A DNA stretch of 10,089 nt, taken from Eggerthellaceae bacterium. Lineage in GTDB: Bacteria > Actinomycetota > Coriobacteriia > Coriobacteriales > Eggerthellaceae. The notes beneath the pieces were generated by a model, which saw nothing but the letters and a program-made list of their open reading frames with translations, searched no databases and had not been told where the DNA came from. The DNA lies in NCBI GenBank assembly GCA_900753095.1, contig CAADXT010000063.1, positions 1 through 10,089 of the forward strand, given 5' to 3'. The translations under genes and the position numbers were made by a program. Positions 1 to 5,754 of the stretch are shown here, piece after piece (the first letter of the stretch is position 1; the number at the start of each line of letters is the position of its first letter).

Positions 1-122
1 ACGCGTTGGGTAGCCATTTTGCGCCCAGCCATGGCAAGCTGATCGGCGCTATTGTTCTGGGCTATCCCGACATGGAGCCTCGCCCCATCAAGAAGAGGGG
101 TGCCCGTTACGTAATTCGCTAA
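1..122 (+). CDS. Nitroreductase-family protein, C-terminal end only (5' part outside the window)
   Basis: An open frame enters from the left edge (first full codon at position 3) and stops at TAA 120-122, giving 40 residues. The tail contains IGAIVLGYPDMEPRP followed by a basic end (KKRGARYVIR). The pattern of a hydrophobic strand, then LGYP, then a Pro/Arg-rich tail is typical of the end of FMN-dependent nitroreductase-family oxidoreductases, where this strand closes the alpha/beta core. No catalytic or flavin-binding residues are visible because the rest lies outside, so the substrate is unknown. A strong intrinsic terminator begins 12 bases after the stop, which supports this being a genuine gene end. 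The family call rests on one short motif; another alpha/beta oxidoreductase cannot be excluded. Confidence 0.55.
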   Translation, partial: ALGSHFAPSHGKLIGAIVLGYPDMEPRPIKKRGARYVIR

Positions 123-133
123 CGTGCTCTTTG

Positions 134-170
134 AGCGCCTGCGGGGTTGGTCCCGCGGGCGCTTTTTCTT
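134..170 (+). terminator. Intrinsic terminator after the nitroreductase-like gene
   Basis: AGCGCC-T-GCGGG (134-145) pairs with CCCGC-G-GGCGCT (152-163), a 12-bp stem with one T-G wobble and a six-base loop. A T-rich tail (163-170, TTTTTCTT) follows directly. This is a textbook Rho-independent terminator and separates the upstream gene from nadE. Confidence 0.9.
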
Positions 171-239
171 GCGTGCGGCAAGGGCGCCCCGACTACTGCC
201 GCATTGCCGCATTGGCGCATGGCGTTACGCTGCGTTTTC

Positions 240-266
240 CTGACGCTTTGCAATTCCCCTTATAAT
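240..266 (+). promoter_or_regulatory. Probable nadE promoter (perfect -10 box)
   Basis: A perfect TATAAT lies at 261-266. The best -35 match upstream is CTGACG at 240-245 (4 of 6 to TTGACA) with a short 15-bp spacer, so the -35 is weak. Transcription would start near 273, leaving a leader of about 50 bases before the nadE start. The position, just after a terminator and just before a gene with a good ribosome-binding site, supports the call. The rest of the 171-232 stretch shows only a small direct repeat (GCCGCATT at 198-205 and 206-213). Confidence 0.5.
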
Positions 267-321
267 TGGCTGAGGCAAACTATGTGCGCATTTCGGCGCG
301 CTTTATACGCGAGGAGCGGTT

Positions 322-2238
322 ATGAGGGACGGATTCATCACGGTTGCCACGGCAACGCCAACGGTTTCGGTTGCCGACTGTGCAGCTAATGCGCAGGCGG
401 TGCTTGCGTGCATCGGCGAAATGGCAAAAGCGCATGCCAAGGTGATGGTGCTGCCCGAGCTGTGCCTTACGGGTTACACCTGCAGCGACTTGTTCTGGCA
501 GGTAAAGCTGCTCGATGAAGCAGAGGCCGCCCTTGCCGTGGTTGCGGAGGGCTCGCGCGAGGTGGGTGCCCTGATTTTGGTGGGCATGCCCCTTCGTGTG
601 GCCGGCAAGCTCCTGAACGTTGCCGCCGTTCTGTGCCGTGGCAAGGTGCTGGGCTTTGTCCCCAAGGTGAATCTGCCCGCTTACAACGAGTTCTACGAAA
701 CGCGTCATTTCACGCCCGGCAAGGCCGATATGGGCACAGTGCCGTTCGGCGGCGAAGAGGTTCCCGTTGGTACGAACCTGCTGTTCACCTGCGATACTGT
801 GCCGAACCTACGTGTTGCCGCGGAAATCTGCGAGGACTTGTGGGTTCCCAATCCGCCCAGCGTTCGCCATGCGCTGGCGGGGGCAACGGTTCTGTGCAAC
901 CTTTCGGCAAGCGATGAGATGGTGGGCAAGGGAAGCTATCGCCGCGGGCTGGTTTCAGGGCAGTCGGCGCGGTTGGTGTGCGCCTACTTGTACGCAACGG
1001 CCGGCGAAGGCGAATCGACCACCGACTTGGTGTTCGGCGGCCAGAACCTTATCGCCGAAAACGGCACCGTCCTTGCCGAGTCCGCTACCTTCGAAAATGA
1101 GGTAAACGTCGCCACCATCGATGTTCAGCGCCTGGCCTCGGAGCGCCAGCGCATGACCACGTTCCCTGCGGCCGATGCAGAGGGCTACCGTGCGGTTCGC
1201 TTCAGCTTGGAGGAAGAAGAGACGAAGCTGGTGCGTCGCTTCGATGCCGATCCGTTCGTTCCCGCCGATGCTGCTCAGCTTTCCGCACGTTGCGAGGAGA
1301 TCCTCAACATCCAGGCGCTGGGCCTGAAGAAGCGCCTAGCGCACACCCATGCGAAGAGCGCCGTGGTGGGCATCTCCGGCGGGCTCGACTCCACCTTGGC
1401 ATTGCTGGTAACGGCGCGCGCTTTCGACATGCTGGGCCTTTCGCGTGCCGGCATCGTGGCGGTAACCATGCCCGGCTTCGGCACCACCGACCGCACCTAC
1501 AACAACGCTGTTGCCATGATCAAAAGCCTGGGGGCAACCTTCAAGGAAGTTTCCATTGCCAAGGCCGTTACGCAGCATTTTGCCGACATAGGGCACGATG
1601 CCTCGGTGCACGACGTGACGTACGAGAACAGCCAGGCACGTGAGCGCACGCAGATCCTGATGGACATCGCCAATCAGGAAAACGGCTTCGTCATCGGCAC
1701 CGGCGACTTATCGGAGCTGGCGCTTGGCTGGGCTACCTACAACGGCGACCATATGTCCATGTACGCCGTGAACGCCTCGGTCCCCAAGACGCTGGTGCGC
1801 CATTTGGTGCGCCACTATGCCGACACCAGTGCCGACCTGGCCCTTTCCGAAGTGCTCTACGATGTGCTTGACACGCCGGTGAGCCCTGAGCTCCTTCCCC
1901 CGGAAGACGGAGCCATCTCGCAGAAGACCGAGGATTTGGTGGGTCCGTACGAGCTGCACGATTTCTTCTTGTATCAGATGCTGCGCATGGGGTTTGCTCC
2001 AGGCAAGATCTACCGCATTGCGAAGGAGGCTTTCGCAGAGCGCTACAGCAACGAAACCATCTTGAAGTGGCTGCGCACGTTCTACTGGCGCTTCTTCGCG
2101 CAGCAGTTCAAGCGCTCTTGCCTGCCCGACGGCCCCAAGGTTGGCAGCGTTGCGGTTTCGCCGCGCGGCGATTTGCGCATGCCGTCCGATGCCTGCGTTT
2201 CCGCGTGGATCAAGGAAGTGGAAGGCCTTCAGCCGTAA
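322..2238 (+). CDS. nadE: NAD+ synthetase, glutamine-hydrolysing (NadE)
   Basis: Catalyses the last step of NAD+ synthesis: ATP-dependent amidation of nicotinic acid adenine dinucleotide using ammonia released from glutamine; cytoplasmic. It has 638 residues and two domains. The N-terminal nitrilase-type glutaminase (about 1-270) shows the Glu-Lys-Cys triad: E46 in LPELCLTGY, K115 in VPKVNLP, C170 in EICEDLW. The C-terminal synthetase domain (about 325-600) has the pyrophosphatase P-loop SGGLDS at 352-357 and the GTGDLSELALG segment from 459, followed by the conserved NGDHMSMY region. Length fits the long, glutaminase-fused class rather than the roughly 270-residue ammonia-dependent enzyme. 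GAGGAG at 311-316 sits five bases before the ATG and fixes the start. The gene stands alone between a terminator and a convergent regulator, as expected for a housekeeping gene. All key residues are present. Confidence 0.97.
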   Translation: MRDGFITVATATPTVSVADCAANAQAVLACIGEMAKAHAKVMVLPELCLTGYTCSDLFWQVKLLDEAEAALAVVAEGSREVGALILVGMPLRVAGKLLNVAAVLCRGKVLGFVPKVNLPAYNEFYETRHFTPGKADMGTVPFGGEEVPVGTNLLFTCDTVPNLRVAAEICEDLWVPNPPSVRHALAGATVLCNLSASDEMVGKGSYRRGLVSGQSARLVCAYLYATAGEGESTTDLVFGGQNLIAENGTVLAESATFENEVNVATIDVQRLASERQRMTTFPAADAEGYRAVRFSLEEEETKLVRRFDADPFVPADAAQLSARCEEILNIQALGLKKRLAHTHAKSAVVGISGGLDSTLALLVTARAFDMLGLSRAGIVAVTMPGFGTTDRTYNNAVAMIKSLGATFKEVSIAKAVTQHFADIGHDASVHDVTYENSQARERTQILMDIANQENGFVIGTGDLSELALGWATYNGDHMSMYAVNASVPKTLVRHLVRHYADTSADLALSEVLYDVLDTPVSPELLPPEDGAISQKTEDLVGPYELHDFFLYQMLRMGFAPGKIYRIAKEAFAERYSNETILKWLRTFYWRFFAQQFKRSCLPDGPKVGSVAVSPRGDLRMPSDACVSAWIKEVEGLQP

Positions 2239-2248
2239 GAAACGGCTG
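2230..2248 (+). other. Hairpin across the nadE stop codon (weak terminator candidate)
   Basis: CAGCCGT (2230-2236) pairs perfectly with ACGGCTG (2242-2248) around a five-base loop that contains most of the TAA stop. The downstream bases (CCTTGCGGTTG) are not a real T-tract, so if this ends nadE transcription it is an inefficient terminator or needs Rho. Confidence 0.35.
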
Positions 2249-2366
2249 CCTTGCGGTTGCTCGGCCTGCTTCGACGCACGTTGAATCTGGAGGCGGGCAT
2301 TTGAGCCTGCTTTGAGCGCCCGACGAAGCTGATGCTGGGGCTGCCGCCAGCGCTCGACGGGGCCGG
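2239..2366. other. Convergent spacer between nadE and the LysR gene
   Basis: 128 bases between two converging stop codons. Beyond the hairpin at the nadE end I see a short imperfect stem (GCTGG 2334-2338 with CCAGC near 2347-2351) and no T-tract on either strand. No gene with a ribosome-binding site is apparent. A clear bidirectional terminator, often found in such a spot, is missing. Confidence 0.5.
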
Positions 2367-3290
2367 CTATCCCGCAAAATCGGGGCGCTTGTACTCGGGG
2401 GCGTCGAACGCAAGTAGGTAATCGATGAATGCCTGAGTTGCGGGGCTTAGGGCATCGCCCTCGCGGCGGGTGAGCGATATAGGGTAGAACTCCTTGGACC
2501 CTTCCACATCGAGTGGCAGGATAACCAGGTCCGGGTTCGGTGCAAGGTTCGAGGTGAGCATGGTAAGCGCCACGCTCGACTCGTGCACGGCCAAGGCGCC
2601 TAGAATCACCTCGTCTTCGTAATTGCGCACCAGCGTGAGCTTGCCCAACGGGGCATTGGTTGCCTGCAGGAACGCTTCAAGCGTTTCGCCGCATGCGATG
2701 CCGCGGCGGTAGGTGATAACCGTGTGGCCGATAAGGTTCTCGTAGCGCACCTTGCTAAGCGCCGCCAGCGGATGGTCGCGGCGCACGGCAACAACTAGGC
2801 GCTGATGGAACAGCGTGGTGCACGTAATGCCCGGTTTGTGCAGGGGCCCGGCAATAACCAAATCGCATATCCCCTGCTCAAGCTGCTGATTGAGTGGGGC
2901 TGTTTCTCCCTGCAGCACATGGAACTCGGTTTTGTCTCCGTACTGGGCGCGGAACCCCTGCATGGCGGCGGGCAGGTAGCCGGAGCGTACCGTGGCGATG
3001 GCCCCAACGTTGATGGAGCCCGAAAGGCTGCCGTTGCGGCGGTCGAGCTCGGCAACGCCGCGCTCGATGGAGGCAAGCCCCGCCGAAACGTGCTTCAGGA
3101 ACACGCGGCCGTCATCGGTGAGCTGCACGTTGCGGCCGGTTTTGCAGAACAACTGGCACCCGAGCTCCTTTTCCAGCGAGGAAATGGAATGCGAAAGGGC
3201 CGACTGCGAGATGTGCAGGCTTTCGGCAGAGCGAGTGTAATGCTCGGTTTTCGCAAGATGGCAAAAGTATGTGAGCTGGGCAAGGTTCAT
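2367..3290 (-). CDS. LysR-type transcriptional regulator
   Basis: A 307-residue DNA-binding regulator, the usual LysR-family length. Residues 1-60 form the winged helix-turn-helix: MNLAQLTYFCHLAKTEHYT, then SAESLHISQSALSHSISSLE and the wing LGCQLFCKTGRNVQLT. The linker helix follows (about 60-90), and residues from about 92 to 295 are the two-lobed periplasmic-binding-like effector domain beginning SGSINVGAIAT. The frame is open back to 3335, but the family always starts at MN-LxQL. AAAGGGG eight bases before the ATG at 3288-3290 decides the start there. It is divergent from the MaoC-like gene and converges on nadE. LysR regulators commonly control the divergent neighbour and themselves, so the MaoC/VOC/dehydrogenase group is the likeliest target; the effector is unknown. 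The family call is secure; the regulon is inference. Confidence 0.93.
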   Translation of the reverse strand: MNLAQLTYFCHLAKTEHYTRSAESLHISQSALSHSISSLEKELGCQLFCKTGRNVQLTDDGRVFLKHVSAGLASIERGVAELDRRNGSLSGSINVGAIATVRSGYLPAAMQGFRAQYGDKTEFHVLQGETAPLNQQLEQGICDLVIAGPLHKPGITCTTLFHQRLVVAVRRDHPLAALSKVRYENLIGHTVITYRRGIACGETLEAFLQATNAPLGKLTLVRNYEDEVILGALAVHESSVALTMLTSNLAPNPDLVILPLDVEGSKEFYPISLTRREGDALSPATQAFIDYLLAFDAPEYKRPDFAG

Positions 3291-3298
3291 CGCCGTAT

Positions 3299-3305
3299 CC
3301 CCTTT
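3299..3305 (-). promoter_or_regulatory. Ribosome-binding site that sets the LysR start
   Basis: On the minus strand AAAGGGG lies eight bases upstream of the ATG at 3288-3290. No comparable site precedes the earlier in-frame ATG at 3335, so the longer 322-residue reading is unlikely. Confidence 0.8.
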
Positions 3306-3422
3306 GCGAAGTATCGATGAGGCGCGTGCATGCAAAACTATGAATCCTGCTCATATGTTACCGCAGCTTTTGCCAATACTTTGCAGCAGACACAAACGGG
3401 TTGGTGGGGTACCGTTTCAAGT

Positions 3423-3442
3423 GCGGAATTGAGGGATTCCGC
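3423..3442. promoter_or_regulatory. Perfect 7-bp inverted repeat, operator candidate
   Basis: GCGGAAT (3423-3429) and ATTCCGC (3436-3442) are exact inverted copies around a six-base centre (TGAGGG). There is no T-tract, so it is not a terminator. It lies about 130 bases upstream of the LysR start and 160 upstream of the MaoC-like start, in range for a regulator site. It does not match the usual LysR T-N11-A box, whose symmetry axis falls on a base, so its binder is uncertain. Confidence 0.4.
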
Positions 3443-3500
3443 CAAGAATTGTTTGCGCATTGGTTGCTTGTTTTGCGCGAAAGCCATGTGCGGCGTTTCG

Positions 3501-3549
3501 GGCCCTGTCCAGGCATGAACTCTAACCCGTGCCTGGTTGGGAAGGGGCC
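3501..3549. other. Inverted repeats able to form a leader hairpin before the MaoC-like gene
   Basis: CCAGGCA (3509-3515) and TGCCTGG (3530-3536) are exact inverted copies around 14 bases. Outside them GGCCC (3501-3505) can pair with GGGCC (3545-3549) across an asymmetric internal loop. If transcribed, this forms a structured leader 50-100 bases before the MaoC-like start. It matches no riboswitch class I recognise. Confidence 0.35.
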
Positions 3550-3587
3550 GAAGCGCCGCGCTGGCCTTGCGATAAGCGGCTGCGAAG

Positions 3588-3594
3588 AAAGGGG
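3588..3594 (+). promoter_or_regulatory. Ribosome-binding site that sets the MaoC-like start
   Basis: AAAGGGG seven bases before the ATG at 3602. It supports a 143-residue protein starting MTKLPLEVG rather than the longer in-frame reading from 3401. Confidence 0.8.
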
Positions 3595-3601
3595 ATTTGC
3601 C

Positions 3602-4033
3602 ATGACTAAGCTGCCTTTGGAAGTGGGTAACAGCTGCACCTTCACGAAAACGGTAAGCGAATCGGACGTGTATATGTTCGGCGGCATCACGGGCGACTAC
3701 AGCCAGATGCATTTCAACGAGGCGTTCATGAAAACCACGAAGTACGGAACGCGTATCGTGCACGGTGTGCTCACCTTCGCATTCGGCAGCACGGCTTCCA
3801 CGCTTATACAGCAGAAGTACGAGTCTCCCATCCCAAGCGCATCGTATGGCTACGATCACCTGCGTTTCACGGCGCCGGTGTATTTCGGCGACACCCTTAC
3901 GGCAACCTATACGGTTAAAGAAGTGGACGAAGAGGCCATGAAGACTTACGCCGACGTGGTGATAACCAACCAAGATGGAACGGTCGTGTGCGTTGCGACG
4001 CATATTTTGAAGTTCTTTGAAGTAGAGGAATAA
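3602..4033 (+). CDS. MaoC-like hotdog-fold acyl dehydratase / (R)-specific enoyl-CoA hydratase family
   Basis: A 143-residue single hotdog-domain protein. It carries the hydratase-2 signature: ITGDYSQMH (29-37) gives the catalytic pair D32 and H37 with the normal five-residue spacing, followed by the conserved YGTRIVHG turn. Family members add water to, or remove it from, acyl-CoA or acyl-ACP thioesters with R stereochemistry. The usual Asn two residues after the catalytic Asp is Ser (S34), a variation found in some MaoC proteins. The length fits the PhaJ/MaoC single-domain class, which works as a dimer. It is divergent from a LysR-type gene and followed, after a hairpin, by a VOC protein and a ketopantoate-reductase-family enzyme. 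No thiolase, acyl-CoA ligase or reductase is next to it, so the substrate cannot be named. A regulatory or thioesterase-like hotdog role is a less likely alternative. Confidence 0.88.
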   Translation: MTKLPLEVGNSCTFTKTVSESDVYMFGGITGDYSQMHFNEAFMKTTKYGTRIVHGVLTFAFGSTASTLIQQKYESPIPSASYGYDHLRFTAPVYFGDTLTATYTVKEVDEEAMKTYADVVITNQDGTVVCVATHILKFFEVEE

Positions 4034-4038
4034 AACGC

Positions 4039-4070
4039 GCGCCTGCCGCCTTGGGGAGGGCGGCAGGCGC
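4039..4070 (+). terminator. Very stable hairpin after the MaoC-like gene, no T-tract
   Basis: GCGCCTGCCGCC (4039-4050) pairs perfectly over 12 bp with GGCGGCAGGCGC (4059-4070) around an eight-base loop, starting five bases after the stop. It is followed by TGCGGCGTTC, not a T run. It may pause or partly end transcription, or protect the 3' end of a processed mRNA. The neighbours are on the same strand, so it may make expression of the MaoC-like gene differ from those downstream. Confidence 0.5.
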
Positions 4071-4139
4071 TGCGGCGTTCGGGAGCTGCGTTCCGTTTAG
4101 GGGAGTTTCGCGGGGCAGCTGCCTGAGCGCCGTTTGCGC

Positions 4140-4145
4140 TATAAG
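4140..4145 (+). promoter_or_regulatory. Weak candidate -10 box for the VOC gene
   Basis: TATAAG at 4140-4145 matches the -10 consensus at five of six positions and lies about 29 bases before the VOC start. There is no good -35 at 16-18 bp; the region near 4117 is GC-rich. It fits the idea that the VOC gene is partly uncoupled from the gene before it, but the support is thin. Confidence 0.25.
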
Positions 4146-4173
4146 GCAAGAGAAGACCTGCAAGGAGTGGGAA

Positions 4174-4515
4174 ATGGGAGCACCAGTAGTTGATCATGTA
4201 GCCGTCAAGGTGGCCGATTTGGAGGCTGCCGTGGAGTTCTTCGCCCAGGTGATGGGGATGGAAATCACGCTAACCGACCCCGCCGACGGTACGCAGCCGT
4301 TGCGGCAGGTGTGGGTTGGCGGCATTCAGCTTCAGCGCGGCGGCGCTGGCAAGTATTCGGGCGACGTGAGCCATATCGGCCTGGTTGCCGAGAGGCGCGA
4401 TGAGCTGTTGGATGCGGTATATGCGCATCCGGGCGTTGTGCAGGCGGAGGGGAAGCCGCGCAATTGGTTCGTTGCTCCCTTCGGGTTAACCATCGAAGTC
4501 AACGAATGCGAGTAG
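4174..4515 (+). CDS. VOC-superfamily protein (glyoxalase / bleomycin-resistance / dioxygenase fold)
   Basis: A 113-residue protein with a single vicinal-oxygen-chelate domain. It opens with VVDHVAVKVADLEAAVEFF, the first beta strand and helix of the fold, followed by VMGMEIT. Metal-ligand-like residues are H8, H67 (in VSHIGLV) and E108 (in GLTIEV); the fourth ligand is not obvious, which is common in short members of the family. Such proteins form dimers and include glyoxalase I, methylmalonyl-CoA epimerase, thiol transferases and drug-binding proteins, so the fold alone gives no reaction. The frame is open from 4051, but AAGGAG at 4162-4167 is six bases before the ATG at 4174 and the domain begins immediately after, so this start is firm. 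Lying between a MaoC-like hydratase and a dehydrogenase suggests small-molecule metabolism, perhaps of acyl-CoA compounds; that is inference. Confidence 0.88.
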   Translation: MGAPVVDHVAVKVADLEAAVEFFAQVMGMEITLTDPADGTQPLRQVWVGGIQLQRGGAGKYSGDVSHIGLVAERRDELLDAVYAHPGVVQAEGKPRNWFVAPFGLTIEVNECE

Positions 4516-4543
4516 CCGTTTTTTACCGGAGAAGTTTAGAAGG

Positions 4544-4580
4544 GCGCTTGGGCGTTGCGGCGCCTGAGCGCTGGTTTTGT
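4544..4580 (+). terminator. Terminator-like hairpin between the VOC and dehydrogenase genes
   Basis: GCGCT-TG-GGCG (4544-4554) can pair with CGCC-TG-AGCGC (4561-4571), an 11-bp stem with two G-T wobbles and a six-base loop. TTTT follows after three bases (4575-4578). It is weaker than the terminators at 134 and 5627 and may only attenuate. Confidence 0.4.
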
Positions 4581-4640
4581 ATGTGAGGCATGCGCTTTCG
4601 GTGCGCGAGCGGGCTTTGGTGCTGGTGCGCGGAAGGCAAA

Positions 4641-4650
4641 GAGCATGCTC
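4641..4650. promoter_or_regulatory. 10-bp perfect palindrome next to the dehydrogenase ribosome-binding site
   Basis: GAGCATGCTC is fully self-complementary and ends three bases before the AGGGGG Shine-Dalgarno run at 4654-4659. Its core GCATGC also occurs at 4588-4593, 55 bases upstream. It could be an operator or an mRNA fold that masks the ribosome-binding site; chance in a GC-rich region is also possible. Confidence 0.3.
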
Positions 4651-4663
4651 GATAGGGGGAGTA

Positions 4664-5602
4664 ATGAAGGTTTGCATTTTGGGCGCTGGCTCGCTGGGCA
4701 GCACCATCGGCGGCGCGCTTGCGCAGGCGGGCAACGAGGTGCATTTTGTGGGGCGCGCTCCGCATATGAATGCGATCAACGAAAACGGCCTGGTGATGGT
4801 TACGCCAACGGGCGAAGAGCTGGCGCATCCCGTTGGGCATACCGTGCCTGACGGCATTGGCCCCGTTGACCTGGTAATAGTGCTGTGCAAGGCATTCGAT
4901 ACGGCGCACACCATCGAAGAGGCCAGCGAATTGGTAGGGCCCGACACTGTGGTGATGTCGCTGCAAAACGGCTTGGGCGCAGAAGACGTGCTGTGCGAGG
5001 CTGTTGGCGCTGAGCACGTGATAGGCGGCAAAACCTATATCGGCGGCATGCTTCTGGAACCGGGCCGCGTCCAGGCAACCATTCCGGGGAAAGACACGTT
5101 TATCGGCGAGCTCGACGGCAGCGTGACGCCGCGTGTGCAGGCTATAGGCAAAGCGCTCGAAGAGGCGGGCATGCATTGCATCGTGTCCGACAACATCATG
5201 GGCGTTATCTGGGACAAGCTGCTGGTGAACGTGGCAACGGGCGCCGTGTGCGGCGTAACGCGTTTGCCTTATGGGCCTATGTACGAGGAAGGCAGACTGG
5301 TGGCGTGCGCATGCAATGCCGTGCAAGAGGGCATGAACGTTGCGGCGGCTGCTGGCGTGAAGCTTACCTACAGCAATCCGATGGACGTGCTCGAGCTGGC
5401 GCGCGCGGGGCTGCCTTACGACTTCAAGCCCTCTATTCTCCAGAGCCTTGAAAAGAACCGTCCCACCGAAGTCGGCGTTATCAACGGTGCCGTGGTGGCT
5501 CAGGGCAAGAAGTACGGCGTGCCCACACCCGTAAACGAAACGCTTCAAGCCCTCGTAGAAGGAGTCGAGCGCTACATCCGCGAGTATGTGCTGAACGGGT
5601 AG
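4664..5602 (+). CDS. Ketopantoate reductase family (2-dehydropantoate 2-reductase, ApbA/PanE-like)
   Basis: A 312-residue NADP(H)-type dehydrogenase, the normal family length. The N-terminal Rossmann domain begins MKVCILGAGSLG with the GxGxxG at 7-12; N102 in SLQNGLG is the conserved Asn of the family. The C-terminal helical domain carries the catalytic Lys, K185 in WDKLLVNV, and the catalytic Glu, E269 in RPTEVGVINGAVV. The usual Asp of the LQD motif is Ser here (LQSLE). True PanE reduces ketopantoate to pantoate in pantothenate and CoA synthesis. No panB or panC is nearby, and related enzymes reduce other 2-oxo acids, so panE itself is possible but not proven. The frame is open from 4577; AGGGGG at 4654-4659 and the canonical Rossmann start choose the ATG at 4664. 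A strong terminator follows. Confidence 0.88.
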   Translation: MKVCILGAGSLGSTIGGALAQAGNEVHFVGRAPHMNAINENGLVMVTPTGEELAHPVGHTVPDGIGPVDLVIVLCKAFDTAHTIEEASELVGPDTVVMSLQNGLGAEDVLCEAVGAEHVIGGKTYIGGMLLEPGRVQATIPGKDTFIGELDGSVTPRVQAIGKALEEAGMHCIVSDNIMGVIWDKLLVNVATGAVCGVTRLPYGPMYEEGRLVACACNAVQEGMNVAAAAGVKLTYSNPMDVLELARAGLPYDFKPSILQSLEKNRPTEVGVINGAVVAQGKKYGVPTPVNETLQALVEGVERYIREYVLNG

Positions 5603-5626
5603 CGCCAGCAGTTGAAGCATCCTTTT

Positions 5627-5660
5627 AGCGGCCCCTTATCTGGGGCCGCTTTTTGTTCTT
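5627..5660 (+). terminator. Intrinsic terminator ending the MaoC/VOC/dehydrogenase group
   Basis: AGCGGCCCC (5627-5635) pairs perfectly with GGGGCCGCT (5642-5650) around TTATCT, followed by TTTTGTTCTT. It begins 25 bases after the dehydrogenase stop and isolates the arginine genes from readthrough. Confidence 0.92.
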
Positions 5661-5701
5661 GGCTGGTTAATGAGGAAAAGCGGGTTAAAACTGCGGGCGA
5701 A

Positions 5702-5730
5702 TTGGAGTACCCTAAAGGAACCTGTAGTAC
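5702..5730 (+). promoter_or_regulatory. Candidate promoter of the argCJB(D) operon
   Basis: TTGGAG (5702-5707, four of six to the -35 consensus) is 17 bases upstream of TAGTAC (5725-5730, three of six to the -10). The spacing is ideal, but the -10 is poor. It lies between the 5627 terminator and argC, where a promoter is required, and would give a leader of about 65 bases. A palindrome overlaps the -10. Confidence 0.4.
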
Positions 5731-5733
5731 AGG
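5721..5733. promoter_or_regulatory. Perfect 6-1-6 palindrome before argC, operator candidate
   Basis: CCTGTA and TACAGG flank a single G, a perfect 13-base inverted repeat over the presumed -10 box. A protein bound there would block RNA polymerase. It does not match the classic ArgR ARG box (an AT-rich TGAAT/ATTCA palindrome). An AT-rich imperfect repeat, TTC-N7-GAA at 5738-5750, lies just downstream and is the closer, but still weak, ARG-box resemblance. Confidence 0.45.
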
Positions 5734-5754
5734 ATGTTTCATTAAAAGAACTCG

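Larger units (their letters stand above)
3291..3601. other. Divergent regulatory spacer between the LysR and MaoC-like genes
   Basis: 311 bases with no convincing gene. A plus-strand frame is open from 3401 into the MaoC-like gene, but it has no ribosome-binding site and its 67 extra residues resemble no domain. The spacer holds the LysR ribosome-binding site, the small palindromes TGCATGCA (3327-3334) and CATATG (3352-3357), two longer inverted repeats listed separately, and the MaoC-like Shine-Dalgarno site. I see no convincing -35/-10 pair on either strand; TATGTT at 3354-3359 is the best weak -10 on the plus strand. Confidence 0.6.

Noticed and set aside
198..213. Tandem GCCGCATT repeat before nadE
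   Set aside because: Two copies of eight bases, with a degraded third; too short to support any repeat family or function.
3366..3385. TGC-N9-GCA as a LysR box
   Set aside because: Only three bases of symmetry and the wrong spacing for a T-N11-A motif; expected often by chance.
3401..3601. 67-residue N-terminal extension of the MaoC-like protein
   Set aside because: Open frame only; the hotdog domain begins at the ATG at 3602, which has AAAGGGG seven bases upstream, while the ATG at 3401 has no ribosome-binding site.
4523..5620. 365-codon open frame on the minus strand opposite the ketopantoate-reductase-like gene
   Set aside because: It mirrors the codon bias of the real gene, has a His/Arg/Cys-rich composition without any domain, runs through a strong terminator and has no plausible ribosome-binding site.
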